Shown: piece after piece, positions 1 to 7,069 of the stretch
How the letters are laid out: every line of letters starts with the position of its first letter
Position numbering within the stretch: the first letter of the stretch is position 1
Assembly (NCBI GenBank): GCA_035629935.1
Contig: DASQLQ010000168.1
Span: 1-24,924, forward strand
Length of the DNA stretch: 24,924 bases
From: DASQLQ01 sp035629935
GTDB lineage: Bacteria > Actinomycetota > CADDZG01 > WHSQ01
Direction: 5' to 3'
The notes under the pieces: generated by a model
Databases searched by the model: none
Told to the model about the DNA's origin: nothing
The model's input: the letters and a program-made list of their open reading frames with translations, nothing else
Position numbers and translations under genes: made by a program

Positions 1-92
1 GCGGGACCTCCAAAATTAGTGATACTCGGAAGGGTCACCGCTCCGCTTGGTTTGTTTCTTAGGCAGATCCTTTCGCTTCGCTTTTGCCCGAA

Positions 93-212
93 ACGGACTG
101 TTTGTCCGTGCCTGACACCGGGGTCAGCTTATGGAGAACGAACAACCCCAGTCCATAGCCAAATCGGGCCATTTCACCCCCTTCTAGGGGACCATGTCCC
201 CCCGTACGGGGG
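93..212. repeat. Hairpin-dense, REP-like leader upstream of the first gene
   Basis: Several short perfect inverted repeats follow each other with no convincing coding. ACGGAC/GTCCGT (93-98 and 104-109) is followed directly by CTGAC/GTCAG (112-116 and 123-127), then CCCCT/AGGGG around 175-190, then the palindrome CCCCCGTACGGGGG (199-212). The combination GTCCGTGCCTGACACCG is of a kind I associate with REP-type palindromes linked to REP-associated tyrosine transposases. That is recollection, and no such transposase is visible here. The element could equally be a terminator or leader of the gene to the left, which lies outside the window. Bases 1-92 show nothing else I can name. Confidence 0.35.
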
Positions 213-240
213 ATTGCCACCTGAGACACGGATGGCTAAA

Positions 241-256
241 TAGTCATCAATGACTA
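241..256. repeat. Inverted repeat over the start codon of the first gene
   Basis: TAGTCAT-CA-ATGACTA is a perfect 7+2+7 inverted repeat whose right arm begins with the ATG at 250. It could be an operator or, in RNA, a weak structure over the start. Chance is possible given its size. Confidence 0.4.
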
Positions 257-630
257 CATCCGGGTCGTTCGTTAACAGTAACAACACCAGAAACAGTCGC
301 GATCTCGCCGCCGAAGGGCGGATCACGGTGGTCGGATCGAGCGTGTGGGTGGCGGCCGAGGGTGTCCTGAGAACCCTCAAGCCCTGGTTCGATGGGGCCT
401 CGACGACCGTGGAGGTCGACAGCATCGAGCTGACCTTCGTGGGGGATTCGGAGGCTGTGCTGGTAAAACTTGTCTACGGCCAAGGCGACAGTCCCGTGGA
501 TCTCGTGGGGGCCGCCCTTATCGAGAAGAAGGATCCGCATCGTGCCGTGTCTCGAGCGGTCTTGAACGCGCTCAACCGGAAGCTCTCACTGATCTCGGCA
601 GAGATCGCTCTGGACCCCGACGAGGGTTAG
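250..630 (+). CDS. Short hypothetical protein, truncated paralogue of the 2371 and 22935 proteins
   Basis: The product has 126 residues and no function I can name. Its C-terminal ~75 residues have the pattern three beta strands then a helix, ending in ALNRKL. The same module ends the proteins at 2371-3036 (ALNRKL) and 22935-23660 (AINRRL). The segment before it (about residues 30-48, VAAEGVLRTLKPWF) matches only the last helix of the first module in those proteins. The ACT-like N-terminal part and most of module one are therefore absent, and the first ~20 residues are low-complexity and Asn/Ser-rich. I see no Shine-Dalgarno sequence before ATG 250, and the ATG lies in an inverted repeat. The stop overlaps the stop of the convergent gene in a shared TTAG. 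It may be a decayed copy or a small stand-alone form. Confidence 0.6.
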   Translation: MTTSGSFVNSNNTRNSRDLAAEGRITVVGSSVWVAAEGVLRTLKPWFDGASTTVEVDSIELTFVGDSEAVLVKLVYGQGDSPVDLVGAALIEKKDPHRAVSRAVLNALNRKLSLISAEIALDPDEG

Positions 631-2153
631 TCGGCCTGGAAGAAGGGGGCCGCGGTGTACTCGCCCGACGGCAGGACGTACTCGAAGTCGAGTGTGATGC
701 TGCCTCCCGGAGCGAGGACCAGATCCACGTGCTCCGAGGTGGTTACGGTCTGGCCGGGCCCTTGGGTCTCGATCCCGAGGTTCCCCTTCACTACGAGAGA
801 GCCGTCGGAAACGTTCGTTAGCTCGACCGACGGAGCGATGGACGGAGAGGCCGTCGACAGCTCGGAGAGGACGGTGGCGACCACGTCTCTCGTAAGGGTG
901 CGAGAAGAAGCGGCACCGGTCACGGACCGACTCGCTTCGTCCCAGCTGAACGTGATCAGGTTATCGCCGGGGACCGACGTCAGGACTTCCGTCGCGGGGC
1001 CCTGAACCTCCACGATCTCCACGACCGGGACGGTTACGACTCGGATCAGGTCTTCCTGCGGCACAGGCAGCTGCGTGATCGCATCCTCGGTCTCGGTATC
1101 GGGCTCGGTGGCGTCATCGTCGCCCTCTTCGCCGGGGGACGGATCGTCAATAGATCCTGGGGGAGCCTCTGCGGTGTTCTCGTTGTCGCCTTTGTGGATT
1201 CGTTTGCCCAGCACCTCGTCGTCTCCCTTGGGCGATTCTTGTTTCGGAGCCTCGGCGGATGGCGGTGGGTCGGCGCTCGTGCACGCAGCCATGATCACCA
1301 GGCCCATCAGTGCACACAGGAGAGCCGGGGATCTCCGAGCCCGGGTGAAAACGACGCCGGCTCCGAGCAGGATCAATGCCAGTGCGAACCAACCGGACAC
1401 GTTCGCGCCCGTGAAGGGGAGGATCGCCGGGGCAGTTCCCGCTGGAATGCGACGTTGTTCGTAACGAACGACGCGGCGGGTTTGGGTCGTGGCTGGTGCT
1501 GCAGACGAAGTGCCTCCTTGCACCGCCGGTGTGGACGAGCGGGCCAGGTAAACGCTTCGCGATGCGGCAGCAGAACTGTCCTCGGCCTCGACGACAACGT
1601 CGTTCGCGGCCACGAGGTCTCCGGTAGCGGCCACCGAAGCTTCCCAGGGAAGAGTGACCCCTTCCCCCGGGTCCAGTGTGTCAAGGGTCCAGACGATCTC
1701 CTCGCTACTGCCCATCGAGATCAAGTTGATGGACTCAGCGCGGTCGATGATCGGCACACCTACGACGTCCAGTTCCTCCGGGACGATGTTCGTGATCGTG
1801 AGGTTTGTAAGCGGCGTGTCCCCGGGGTTGACGACCAAGAGCGAGTAGGAAAGGTGTTCCCCCAACTCGGCGAGACCCCCGGGCGCACTCACGCGGATGT
1901 CGACAACCGCCGGGATCTCGTCCGTGGAGCCGGGATCGTCCGAGGGCGTCGGAGTCGGTGTCGGAGTCGGTGACGCCGACGGACTGGGACTGGGTGAAGT
2001 TGGGGTGGGGGAAGGACTGGGCGACGCGCCCGAGGGAGTGGATGTTGGAGAAGGAGTGGGGGACTGTGCTGCGGCGATCCCCGGCGCCATCAAGGAAAGC
2101 GCAGCGAGCGCGACCGAGCAGCAGGTCAGAGCTGCAAGCGGGAGCCGTCGCAC
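627..2153 (-). CDS. Secreted two-part surface protein with internal LPFTG sorting signal and a second lipoprotein-like signal
   Basis: I place the start at GTG 2153 because GGAGGAGG (2159-2166) lies five bases upstream. This gives 508 residues starting with an export signal (residues 1-29, ending AIAAAQ-like). A Ser/Pro/Thr linker follows (30-78), then a beta-rich domain of the DUF11/CARDB kind (about 82-200) that normally occurs outside the membrane. LPFTG (245-249), a hydrophobic stretch (254-269) and RARR (271-274) form a complete cell-wall sorting signal, which should end a protein. Instead the frame continues through a second hydrophobic segment (277-290) to a lipobox-like MAAC (Cys291), a charged linker, and a C-terminal beta domain (about 380-508). 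No good internal start is visible for the second half. It could be a gene fusion or a true two-span membrane protein with RARR as its inner loop. The function is unknown. Confidence 0.75.
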   Translation of the reverse strand: MRRLPLAALTCCSVALAALSLMAPGIAAAQSPTPSPTSTPSGASPSPSPTPTSPSPSPSASPTPTPTPTPSDDPGSTDEIPAVVDIRVSAPGGLAELGEHLSYSLLVVNPGDTPLTNLTITNIVPEELDVVGVPIIDRAESINLISMGSSEEIVWTLDTLDPGEGVTLPWEASVAATGDLVAANDVVVEAEDSSAAASRSVYLARSSTPAVQGGTSSAAPATTQTRRVVRYEQRRIPAGTAPAILPFTGANVSGWFALALILLGAGVVFTRARRSPALLCALMGLVIMAACTSADPPPSAEAPKQESPKGDDEVLGKRIHKGDNENTAEAPPGSIDDPSPGEEGDDDATEPDTETEDAITQLPVPQEDLIRVVTVPVVEIVEVQGPATEVLTSVPGDNLITFSWDEASRSVTGAASSRTLTRDVVATVLSELSTASPSIAPSVELTNVSDGSLVVKGNLGIETQGPGQTVTTSEHVDLVLAPGGSITLDFEYVLPSGEYTAAPFFQAD

Positions 2154-2198
2154 GAATACCTCCTCCGGCACATCTTTGTAGGAATAGCCTACGAGTTG

Positions 2199-2228
2199 AT
2201 GGTATCCGCCTGGTGTTAATTGGGTCAA
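2199..2228 (-). promoter_or_regulatory. Sigma70-type promoter of the 2153 surface-protein gene
   Basis: On the minus strand, TTGACC (2223-2228), an 18-base spacer and TACCAT (2199-2204) make a good housekeeping promoter. Transcription would start near 2192. That is the base of a small hairpin, GTAGG/CCTAC (2178-2192), so the mRNA would begin with a stem-loop about 25 nt before the GTG. Confidence 0.55.
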
Positions 2229-2370
2229 CGACTGTTAATAGTTGTCATGTTTTGTGGCTTTTCAAGTACCCGGGATCAGGCGGGGGCCGATGGTAAGTTT
2301 TGCTAGTTCCGCTAGCGAGTGGGGCGACATCTAGTCGAAGAGAGGGTTAGGCCGAGCGGGCGGTCGGACT

Positions 2371-3036
2371 GTGGATGCTGAAGCGGCAGGGCAATGGATA
2401 GCCCTCGAGAAGGATCTGGGCCAGATCCCCGGCGCATTACGTGCTCGGGTGGAGGGCGTAGAAACGCCCACCCAGATCCACCTGGTGGCTCTTGCGGACC
2501 GAAGTGTCGACGACCTGACCCGCGCCGTTAGAACCGTGGCCGCAACCTTGGGCATCGACCTCGATGAAGACATCGTTTCGGTCGTTCAGCTGGAAGACGA
2601 GGAATCCTCGATGCAGTCGATGACAGAACCGCGCATCGTGCTGGACTCGGTGGTCGTTGCCACCAAGGCGGGTGGCGGTTGGGCCAAGTTGAACCTCAAG
2701 CTGCCCAACGGCGAGGTCCGAGAAGGTGCGGCCCCCATACTCCCGTCGAAGGACGCGAGAGCGCGCGCCGGTGTAACCGCCCTGCTCGAGGCGCTCGAGG
2801 AGCCGGCTGCCAAGATGGACGTCCGACTCGAGCTCAAGAACCTGTTCGTTCAGGACACCTATCAAGACGGATTCATCGTCGTGCAAGTTCTCTTCAGTAA
2901 GAACGGAGACTCCACAACACTTACCGGTTCAAGTGCGACGGGCGACGACATCGCGGCGGCCGGTGCTCGCGCGACGCTCCAAGCGCTCAACCGGAAACTG
3001 CAGATCTCGTGGGATGAAGATGGCGACGCTCACTGA
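2371..3036 (+). CDS. Uncharacterised two-domain protein: ACT-like N-terminus plus duplicated beta-beta-beta-alpha module
   Basis: The 221-residue protein starts at GTG 2371. TAG at 2332 closes the frame upstream, and no clear ribosome site is visible. Residues 5-78 have an alpha-beta-beta-alpha-beta pattern with an IPG turn, like small ACT-type domains. Residues about 88-145 and 150-215 are two copies of one module: strand, strand, strand, helix, ending in ALLEAL and in ALNRKL. There is no signal peptide or membrane segment, so it is probably cytosolic. The protein at 22935 has the same order of parts. The gene overlaps the next one, a membrane protein, by about 20 bases, so the two are probably translationally coupled. 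I know no function for this family. The module faintly recalls double-stranded-RNA-binding or LeuA-regulatory folds, which is inference from predicted strand order only. Confidence 0.7.
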   Translation: MDAEAAGQWIALEKDLGQIPGALRARVEGVETPTQIHLVALADRSVDDLTRAVRTVAATLGIDLDEDIVSVVQLEDEESSMQSMTEPRIVLDSVVVATKAGGGWAKLNLKLPNGEVREGAAPILPSKDARARAGVTALLEALEEPAAKMDVRLELKNLFVQDTYQDGFIVVQVLFSKNGDSTTLTGSSATGDDIAAAGARATLQALNRKLQISWDEDGDAH

Positions 3037-3424
3037 ACTGCAGGAAGTCGACCCGGCGGGTGACTTCTACTCGTGGATCCTGAAGCGTTACCAGCGGACG
3101 ATCTCCCGATTGGTGATCTTCATGGCGGTCATCACCGTGGGGCTCGTGCTCATGGCGTTCTGGTTCGACTCTCGACTGTCGGCGATCGAGGATCAGACGC
3201 GCGCTGCACCGGGCGCGGTTCAGGGACCGACGGTGGAGCAATGGCAGGAATCGGTCGATCAAAGCGCTCAGCGTGACGCCGCGTTACAAAGCAAGGTCGA
3301 CTCGATGGCGGGTTGCTTGAACGGAAACCTTCAGGCATTCGACACCGCCATGCAGCAACTTCTTCTCGGTCGCATGCAGGTAAGAGAGTTCGTTTCAGGA
3401 TTCAAGCTGCGATCCTGCAGTTAG
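3014..3424 (+). CDS. Small single-pass membrane protein
   Basis: The product is 136 residues from ATG 3014, or 134 from ATG 3020; neither has a strong ribosome site. The N-terminal ~31 residues end in basic residues (KRYQRTISR) and should lie in the cytoplasm. One transmembrane helix spans about residues 32-51. The remaining ~85 residues are then outside; they are helical and Gln-rich, with two cysteines (C101 and C135) that could pair. There is no signal-peptidase site. The gene sits between the uncharacterised two-domain protein, which it overlaps, and the DivIVA-like gene 8 bases downstream, so the three look like one operon. I do not recognise a family. A link to cell-envelope or polar-growth machinery is suggested only by the DivIVA-like neighbour. 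Confidence 0.7.
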   Translation: MKMATLTELQEVDPAGDFYSWILKRYQRTISRLVIFMAVITVGLVLMAFWFDSRLSAIEDQTRAAPGAVQGPTVEQWQESVDQSAQRDAALQSKVDSMAGCLNGNLQAFDTAMQQLLLGRMQVREFVSGFKLRSCS

Positions 3425-3432
3425 GGGGGCTA

Positions 3433-3969
3433 ATGGCATTCTTCTCGCCGGAAGACGTCGAAGGCTACGAATTCTTATTGAGCGTCCCCGGTTACAACCG
3501 CGCCGAAGTGCGAGCTTTTCTCCAAGCGCTTGCCGCACAGCTGCGGGAAACCCACGGCGATGCGTCGCTGCCGACGGCGACGGCCATAAACCATCAGGTG
3601 GATGAAGAGCGGGTGGACGGCGCACAGGATGCGATCGGCGAGTTGATCCGCGGAGCCGAGATCCACATAGAGAACGTTGCCAATCGCGTCGTTGGGGAGT
3701 TCGAGGCGGTGCGGGCAGAGGTCGCACAACTCCTTCGAGCACTCGATCTTGCGGCACAACGGACCCGAGTCGTCGAGACTCCTGGGGCCCAGCAGAGCGA
3801 TTCCGTTATCTCGCTAGAGACCCATGAAGACGCCGAGGACGATCCTGAGATCGAGAGCGATGAAGACCTGGTGGCCGCCCAAGTCACACCTGAGCCGCGC
3901 GAGCGGATCGAGATGCCGGCCGACTGGGACGATCTATTCGCGGAACCGAGGATCGATCCTTCGCCGTAG
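3433..3969 (+). CDS. DivIVA-like coiled-coil protein
   Basis: I chose ATG 3433 because a run of six G (3424-3429) precedes it closely; the frame is open further upstream but with composition unlike a protein. The product has 178 residues. Residues 4-40 include GYNRAEVRAFL (20-30), which fits the DivIVA N-terminal signature (GYxxxEVxxFL) that binds curved membrane at poles and septa. A helical, probably coiled-coil part follows (about 60-115). The tail is acidic and disordered (120-178), ending with a short motif around DWDDLF. DivIVA/Wag31 of actinobacteria is longer, with two coiled coils, so this is a divergent small relative rather than Wag31 itself. It is the last gene of the 2371-3969 cluster and ends 45 bases from a convergent gene. 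Confidence 0.6.
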   Translation: MAFFSPEDVEGYEFLLSVPGYNRAEVRAFLQALAAQLRETHGDASLPTATAINHQVDEERVDGAQDAIGELIRGAEIHIENVANRVVGEFEAVRAEVAQLLRALDLAAQRTRVVETPGAQQSDSVISLETHEDAEDDPEIESDEDLVAAQVTPEPRERIEMPADWDDLFAEPRIDPSP

Positions 3970-4014
3970 TGGGTAGCCGGAGGGCCGCCGGAGCGACCCC
4001 CCGAAACCACCCTT

Positions 4015-4938
4015 CTAACGACGTTGCTTGACGCGCGCGATCATCGAGTCGGCAGAGACCGCGAGTGCTCCGACTCCGATCAGTAGGACCCCGATGAACA
4101 TGAAGATCGAGGCGTCACGCGGACCGGTAACGGGAAGAACCCCCGGCTGCCCGACGGGTGGCGCCGGATTGGCGGCCGGTGGTCTGCCGAGAACCACATC
4201 AGGTTGCTGAGGTGGATTGCCCGGAAGCGCGACCGGCGGCTGGTTGACGTCGGGGATGCTCCTCGGCCGATTGAAGTCGGGCCGTGAGGGGTTCCGATCC
4301 GAGTCCCTATCGCGATCCCGATCCCGAGGCTTGCTCGGCGGGTTCGGCGGAGGGGGCGGCACGCTGGGAACAGTCACGCATCCACTGTGGGCCGGGTTGC
4401 CCTTACCAACACCGTTGTTTCCGTCGCACTCGTATCCGTTGTTGTGGTCACCGGGGTATTGACCGGGGGGATTCTTGTTGTCGGCATTACCGACGCATCC
4501 CGCGCAATGGTTCTTGTGAACCTTCCCCCCGTTCATGGCCGGCACGTCTTCGTCGCAAGTGCTGTCGTATGGACCGTGCCGGTTGGCGCCTTTGTTCTTT
4601 TCCTCGATGTCGGGCGCAGCGTGCTTATTAGGACAGTCGCTGATGTCTCCCTGGAACTCGACCGGATCATCGTCGACGTCCTCATCCGACTCGTCTGTGT
4701 CGCGCAAAGCTTCAGTCGAGCTCGACTCGTCTTCGTCGGATGACTCCGCCTCTTCATCGAGTAACTCCTCGGACTCCGTGTCTTCTGACTCGGCTTCCAA
4801 GCGTTCTTGCTTCTTGATCTGACCGGGAGCCTCTTCTTTTCCCTGCGCGAGTGCTGCAGAGGAGAAAGATGTGAGGAGCCCGGAGAACAAGAGAATGAGG
4901 GTCGCCGTAGCGAATAGCCGCCGTTGGATGGAGCTCAC
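4015..4938 (-). CDS. LPVTG cell-wall-anchored, acidic, cysteine-containing surface protein
   Basis: The product has 307 residues. A signal peptide (about 1-31) is followed by a very acidic Glu/Asp/Ser stretch (35-95). Next comes a compact region with six cysteines (about 100-190), including CAGC, a GNADNKNPPGQ segment and NNGYECDGNNGVGKGNPAHSGC-like spacing. A Pro- and Arg/Asp-rich linker follows. The end is a complete sorting signal: LPVTG at 268-272, a hydrophobic helix and a basic KQRR tail. A class of sortase should attach it to the wall, but none is encoded in the window. The start is awkward: GTG 4938 lies inside the Shine-Dalgarno sequence (AGGAGGTG), and a stop two codons upstream (TAG, then GAG) excludes an earlier start. 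The Cys-rich part resembles segments in other actinobacterial wall proteins, with no known function. Confidence 0.75.
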   Translation of the reverse strand: MSSIQRRLFATATLILLFSGLLTSFSSAALAQGKEEAPGQIKKQERLEAESEDTESEELLDEEAESSDEDESSSTEALRDTDESDEDVDDDPVEFQGDISDCPNKHAAPDIEEKNKGANRHGPYDSTCDEDVPAMNGGKVHKNHCAGCVGNADNKNPPGQYPGDHNNGYECDGNNGVGKGNPAHSGCVTVPSVPPPPPNPPSKPRDRDRDRDSDRNPSRPDFNRPRSIPDVNQPPVALPGNPPQQPDVVLGRPPAANPAPPVGQPGVLPVTGPRDASIFMFIGVLLIGVGALAVSADSMIARVKQRR

Positions 4939-5089
4939 CTCCTAGTGGATGTGGATGTCTTGTCACCGGCTCTCCTCTTCTCTCCGCTGACAATGACCTT
5001 CCCACCCCGCGGGCGATTTCTCTACGAATGGGATGAATAAGACAAATGGGAAATAACGGAAGAGGTGGCGGGATCGCGAAAGCGGAGGG

Positions 5090-5443
5090 TTAATCCCCCA
5101 GATCGAGCACCCGGCTGATCTCGTCGAGGAACCCGGCCCCGTCCTTGGCGATCTTCTCGTCGGCGAACTCCGGCTCCCATTCCATCTGGCCCGAGAGCGA
5201 GATCACTTTCGCCTTCGGGTGCAGCTCCTTGATCCGAAGGGTTATCTCGTCGCCGGTCATCTCGGGAAGCAGCGAGTCGACGAAGACGACATCGGGCTCG
5301 AACGTGGCACACACCTCGAGGGCCTCACGGCCGTGAGAGGCGGTTCTGACCTCTGCCACGCTCGGTTCCAGGGCGACGGTTACCTGCATCAGCTCGCGGA
5401 ACCCTTTGTGGTCGTCGATCACAAGAACTCGGACCTGATCCAT
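5090..5443 (-). CDS. Stand-alone response-regulator receiver domain protein
   Basis: The 117-residue product is a single REC domain with no output domain. It should accept phosphate from a histidine kinase and act by protein contact. The acidic pair D10-D11 and the phospho-acceptor D56 (in FVDSLLPEMTGDE) are present, as is S84 at the conserved Ser/Thr position. At the place of the usual invariant lysine (after GAGFL) I read Asp-Glu, so the switch lysine appears replaced by Glu108. This may weaken phosphorylation-dependent signalling or lock one state. GGGAG lies upstream of ATG 5443. No kinase gene is next to it. It is divergent from nnr with 111 bases between; I see no convincing promoter there. 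Confidence 0.85.
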   Translation of the reverse strand: MDQVRVLVIDDHKGFRELMQVTVALEPSVAEVRTASHGREALEVCATFEPDVVFVDSLLPEMTGDEITLRIKELHPKAKVISLSGQMEWEPEFADEKIAKDGAGFLDEISRVLDLGD

Positions 5444-5554
5444 GTTTCAGCTCCCGCTGAGAGCGTCTACGGAGTCTTGATTGTCACTCAGGCCCGCAGA
5501 AGAACCCGGATTCCTAACGCCGCTGGAGCGGTGAGCGTGGGCGACAATGGTGTG

Positions 5555-7069
5555 ATGAGACCCCTTCTCACGCCTGAGGAGATGAAAGCGGCCGACTCGG
5601 CGACCATCAAGGCCGGGACCCCCGGCGAGATCCTGATGGAGCGGGCCGGCCGAGCCGTGGCTCGTACCGTCATCCGGCTGGCCGGAGATCGCTACGGCAG
5701 CCGGGTCGTGTGTGTTTGCGGCAAGGGCAACAACGGAGGAGATGGTTTCGTCGCGGCCCGCGTCCTTCGGAGCGAAGGACTGGGGGTCCGTTGCATGTTC
5801 GTCGGGGATTCCGATTCCGTGACCGGGGACGCCGCTACGCATCGCGATCGATTCGTTGCCGATGGAGGTTACGTCGAGCGCTTTGATCCGGTCCCACTTC
5901 GTCATTCCACGGTGGTGATCGATGCGCTGTTCGGCACCGGGTTCCGAGGACAAGCCGAAGGCGACGCCAAGCGTGCGATCGAAGCGATCAACGACTGCGC
6001 GGCGACGGTCGTCTCGATCGACGTGCCATCCGGCGTAGACGCGACGACGGGTCGAACCGACGGTCCCAGCGTTAAGGCGCACGTGACGGTCGCGATGGCT
6101 GCCGAGAAGGTCGGCACGGCAACCGGCGAGGGTGCAACCCGCGCCGGATTCGTAGAGGCTGTCGATATCGGCATCGAGGTTGGGGATGCATCGGTGTTCA
6201 TGTTGGACGAGGCCGATGTGGCGGGGGTTCTCCCCAGACGCGGTCCGGATTCGCACAAGCGAAGCGCAGGGTCAGTAGGCCTGTTGTGCGGCTCCGAGGC
6301 GATGAGCGGTGCCGCCATCCTCGCCGCGCGCGGTGCGATGCGGATGGGGGCCGGTTACGCCACCTTGGGCGTTCCGGTCGCGATCAGATCGACGATCATC
6401 TCCAAGCTCCCCGAAGTTCTTACGTCGGTGGTTACTCAGGATCCTCATCTCGGAGCGGATGCCCTAAGGAACTTCAAGTCGGTTCTCGATCGAGCGGATT
6501 CGCTCGCGTTGGGGTCCGGTCTCGGCCAGGGAGATGACCAGCGCGGTCTCGTGCAGGCCGTTCTTAGAGAGGTATCTCAACCAGTCGTACTCGATGCCGA
6601 CGGGTTGAACGTTCTTGCCGGCGACACCGGCCCGCTCGAGGAGCGGAGTGCCCCCACGGTCCTGACCCCTCACCCAGCCGAGCTCGCACGGTTGCTCGAG
6701 TGCCCCACCGAGTACGTCCAAGCGGACCGGCTCGGCGTCGCGCGAAAGGCCGCCGAGTATTTCGGCTGCGTGGTCGTGTTGAAAGGGCACCGCTCGATCA
6801 TCAGTGCTCCCGACGGACGGGCGGTGATCAACCCGGCCGGATCGGCCGAGCTCGCCACCGCCGGAACCGGGGACGTTCTGACCGGGGCGATCGCCGCGCT
6901 GCTCGCTGCCGGGCTCGATGCATTCGCGGCTGCTTGGGCCGCCGCATTGGTGCATGGTGTTGCCGGATCCATCGCGGGCGAACGGCTTGGGCCCGCCGGA
7001 GTGGTGGCGTGGGACGTGGCGGAATCTCTGCCGGCTGCCATAGCGGCCATCGGCGGCGCGTGGGATTGA
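5555..7069 (+). CDS. nnr: Bifunctional NAD(P)H-hydrate epimerase/dehydratase
   Basis: This enzyme repairs hydrated NADH and NADPH. The N-terminal YjeF_N half epimerises R- and S-NAD(P)HX, and the C-terminal ribokinase-like half dehydrates S-NAD(P)HX using ADP or ATP. The product has 504 residues, normal for the fused form. I see the epimerase nucleotide motif NNGGDG (59-64) and IDVPSGVD (about 155-162). In the dehydratase half are GSGLGQG, LDADGLN, TPHPAELARLL and TAGTGDVLTG with catalytic Asp440. The start could be ATG 5555 or GTG 5537; GGAG at 5525-5528 is better spaced for GTG 5537, adding six residues. The stop overlaps the start of alr by one base (TGATG), so the two are translationally coupled, as is common in actinobacteria. 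Confidence 0.95.
   Translation: MRPLLTPEEMKAADSATIKAGTPGEILMERAGRAVARTVIRLAGDRYGSRVVCVCGKGNNGGDGFVAARVLRSEGLGVRCMFVGDSDSVTGDAATHRDRFVADGGYVERFDPVPLRHSTVVIDALFGTGFRGQAEGDAKRAIEAINDCAATVVSIDVPSGVDATTGRTDGPSVKAHVTVAMAAEKVGTATGEGATRAGFVEAVDIGIEVGDASVFMLDEADVAGVLPRRGPDSHKRSAGSVGLLCGSEAMSGAAILAARGAMRMGAGYATLGVPVAIRSTIISKLPEVLTSVVTQDPHLGADALRNFKSVLDRADSLALGSGLGQGDDQRGLVQAVLREVSQPVVLDADGLNVLAGDTGPLEERSAPTVLTPHPAELARLLECPTEYVQADRLGVARKAAEYFGCVVVLKGHRSIISAPDGRAVINPAGSAELATAGTGDVLTGAIAALLAAGLDAFAAAWAAALVHGVAGSIAGERLGPAGVVAWDVAESLPAAIAAIGGAWD

Noticed and set aside
1452..1464. Palindrome GTTCGTAACGAAC
   Set aside because: It lies within coding sequence of the surface protein, is short, and arises from Val/Arg/Tyr/Glu codons.
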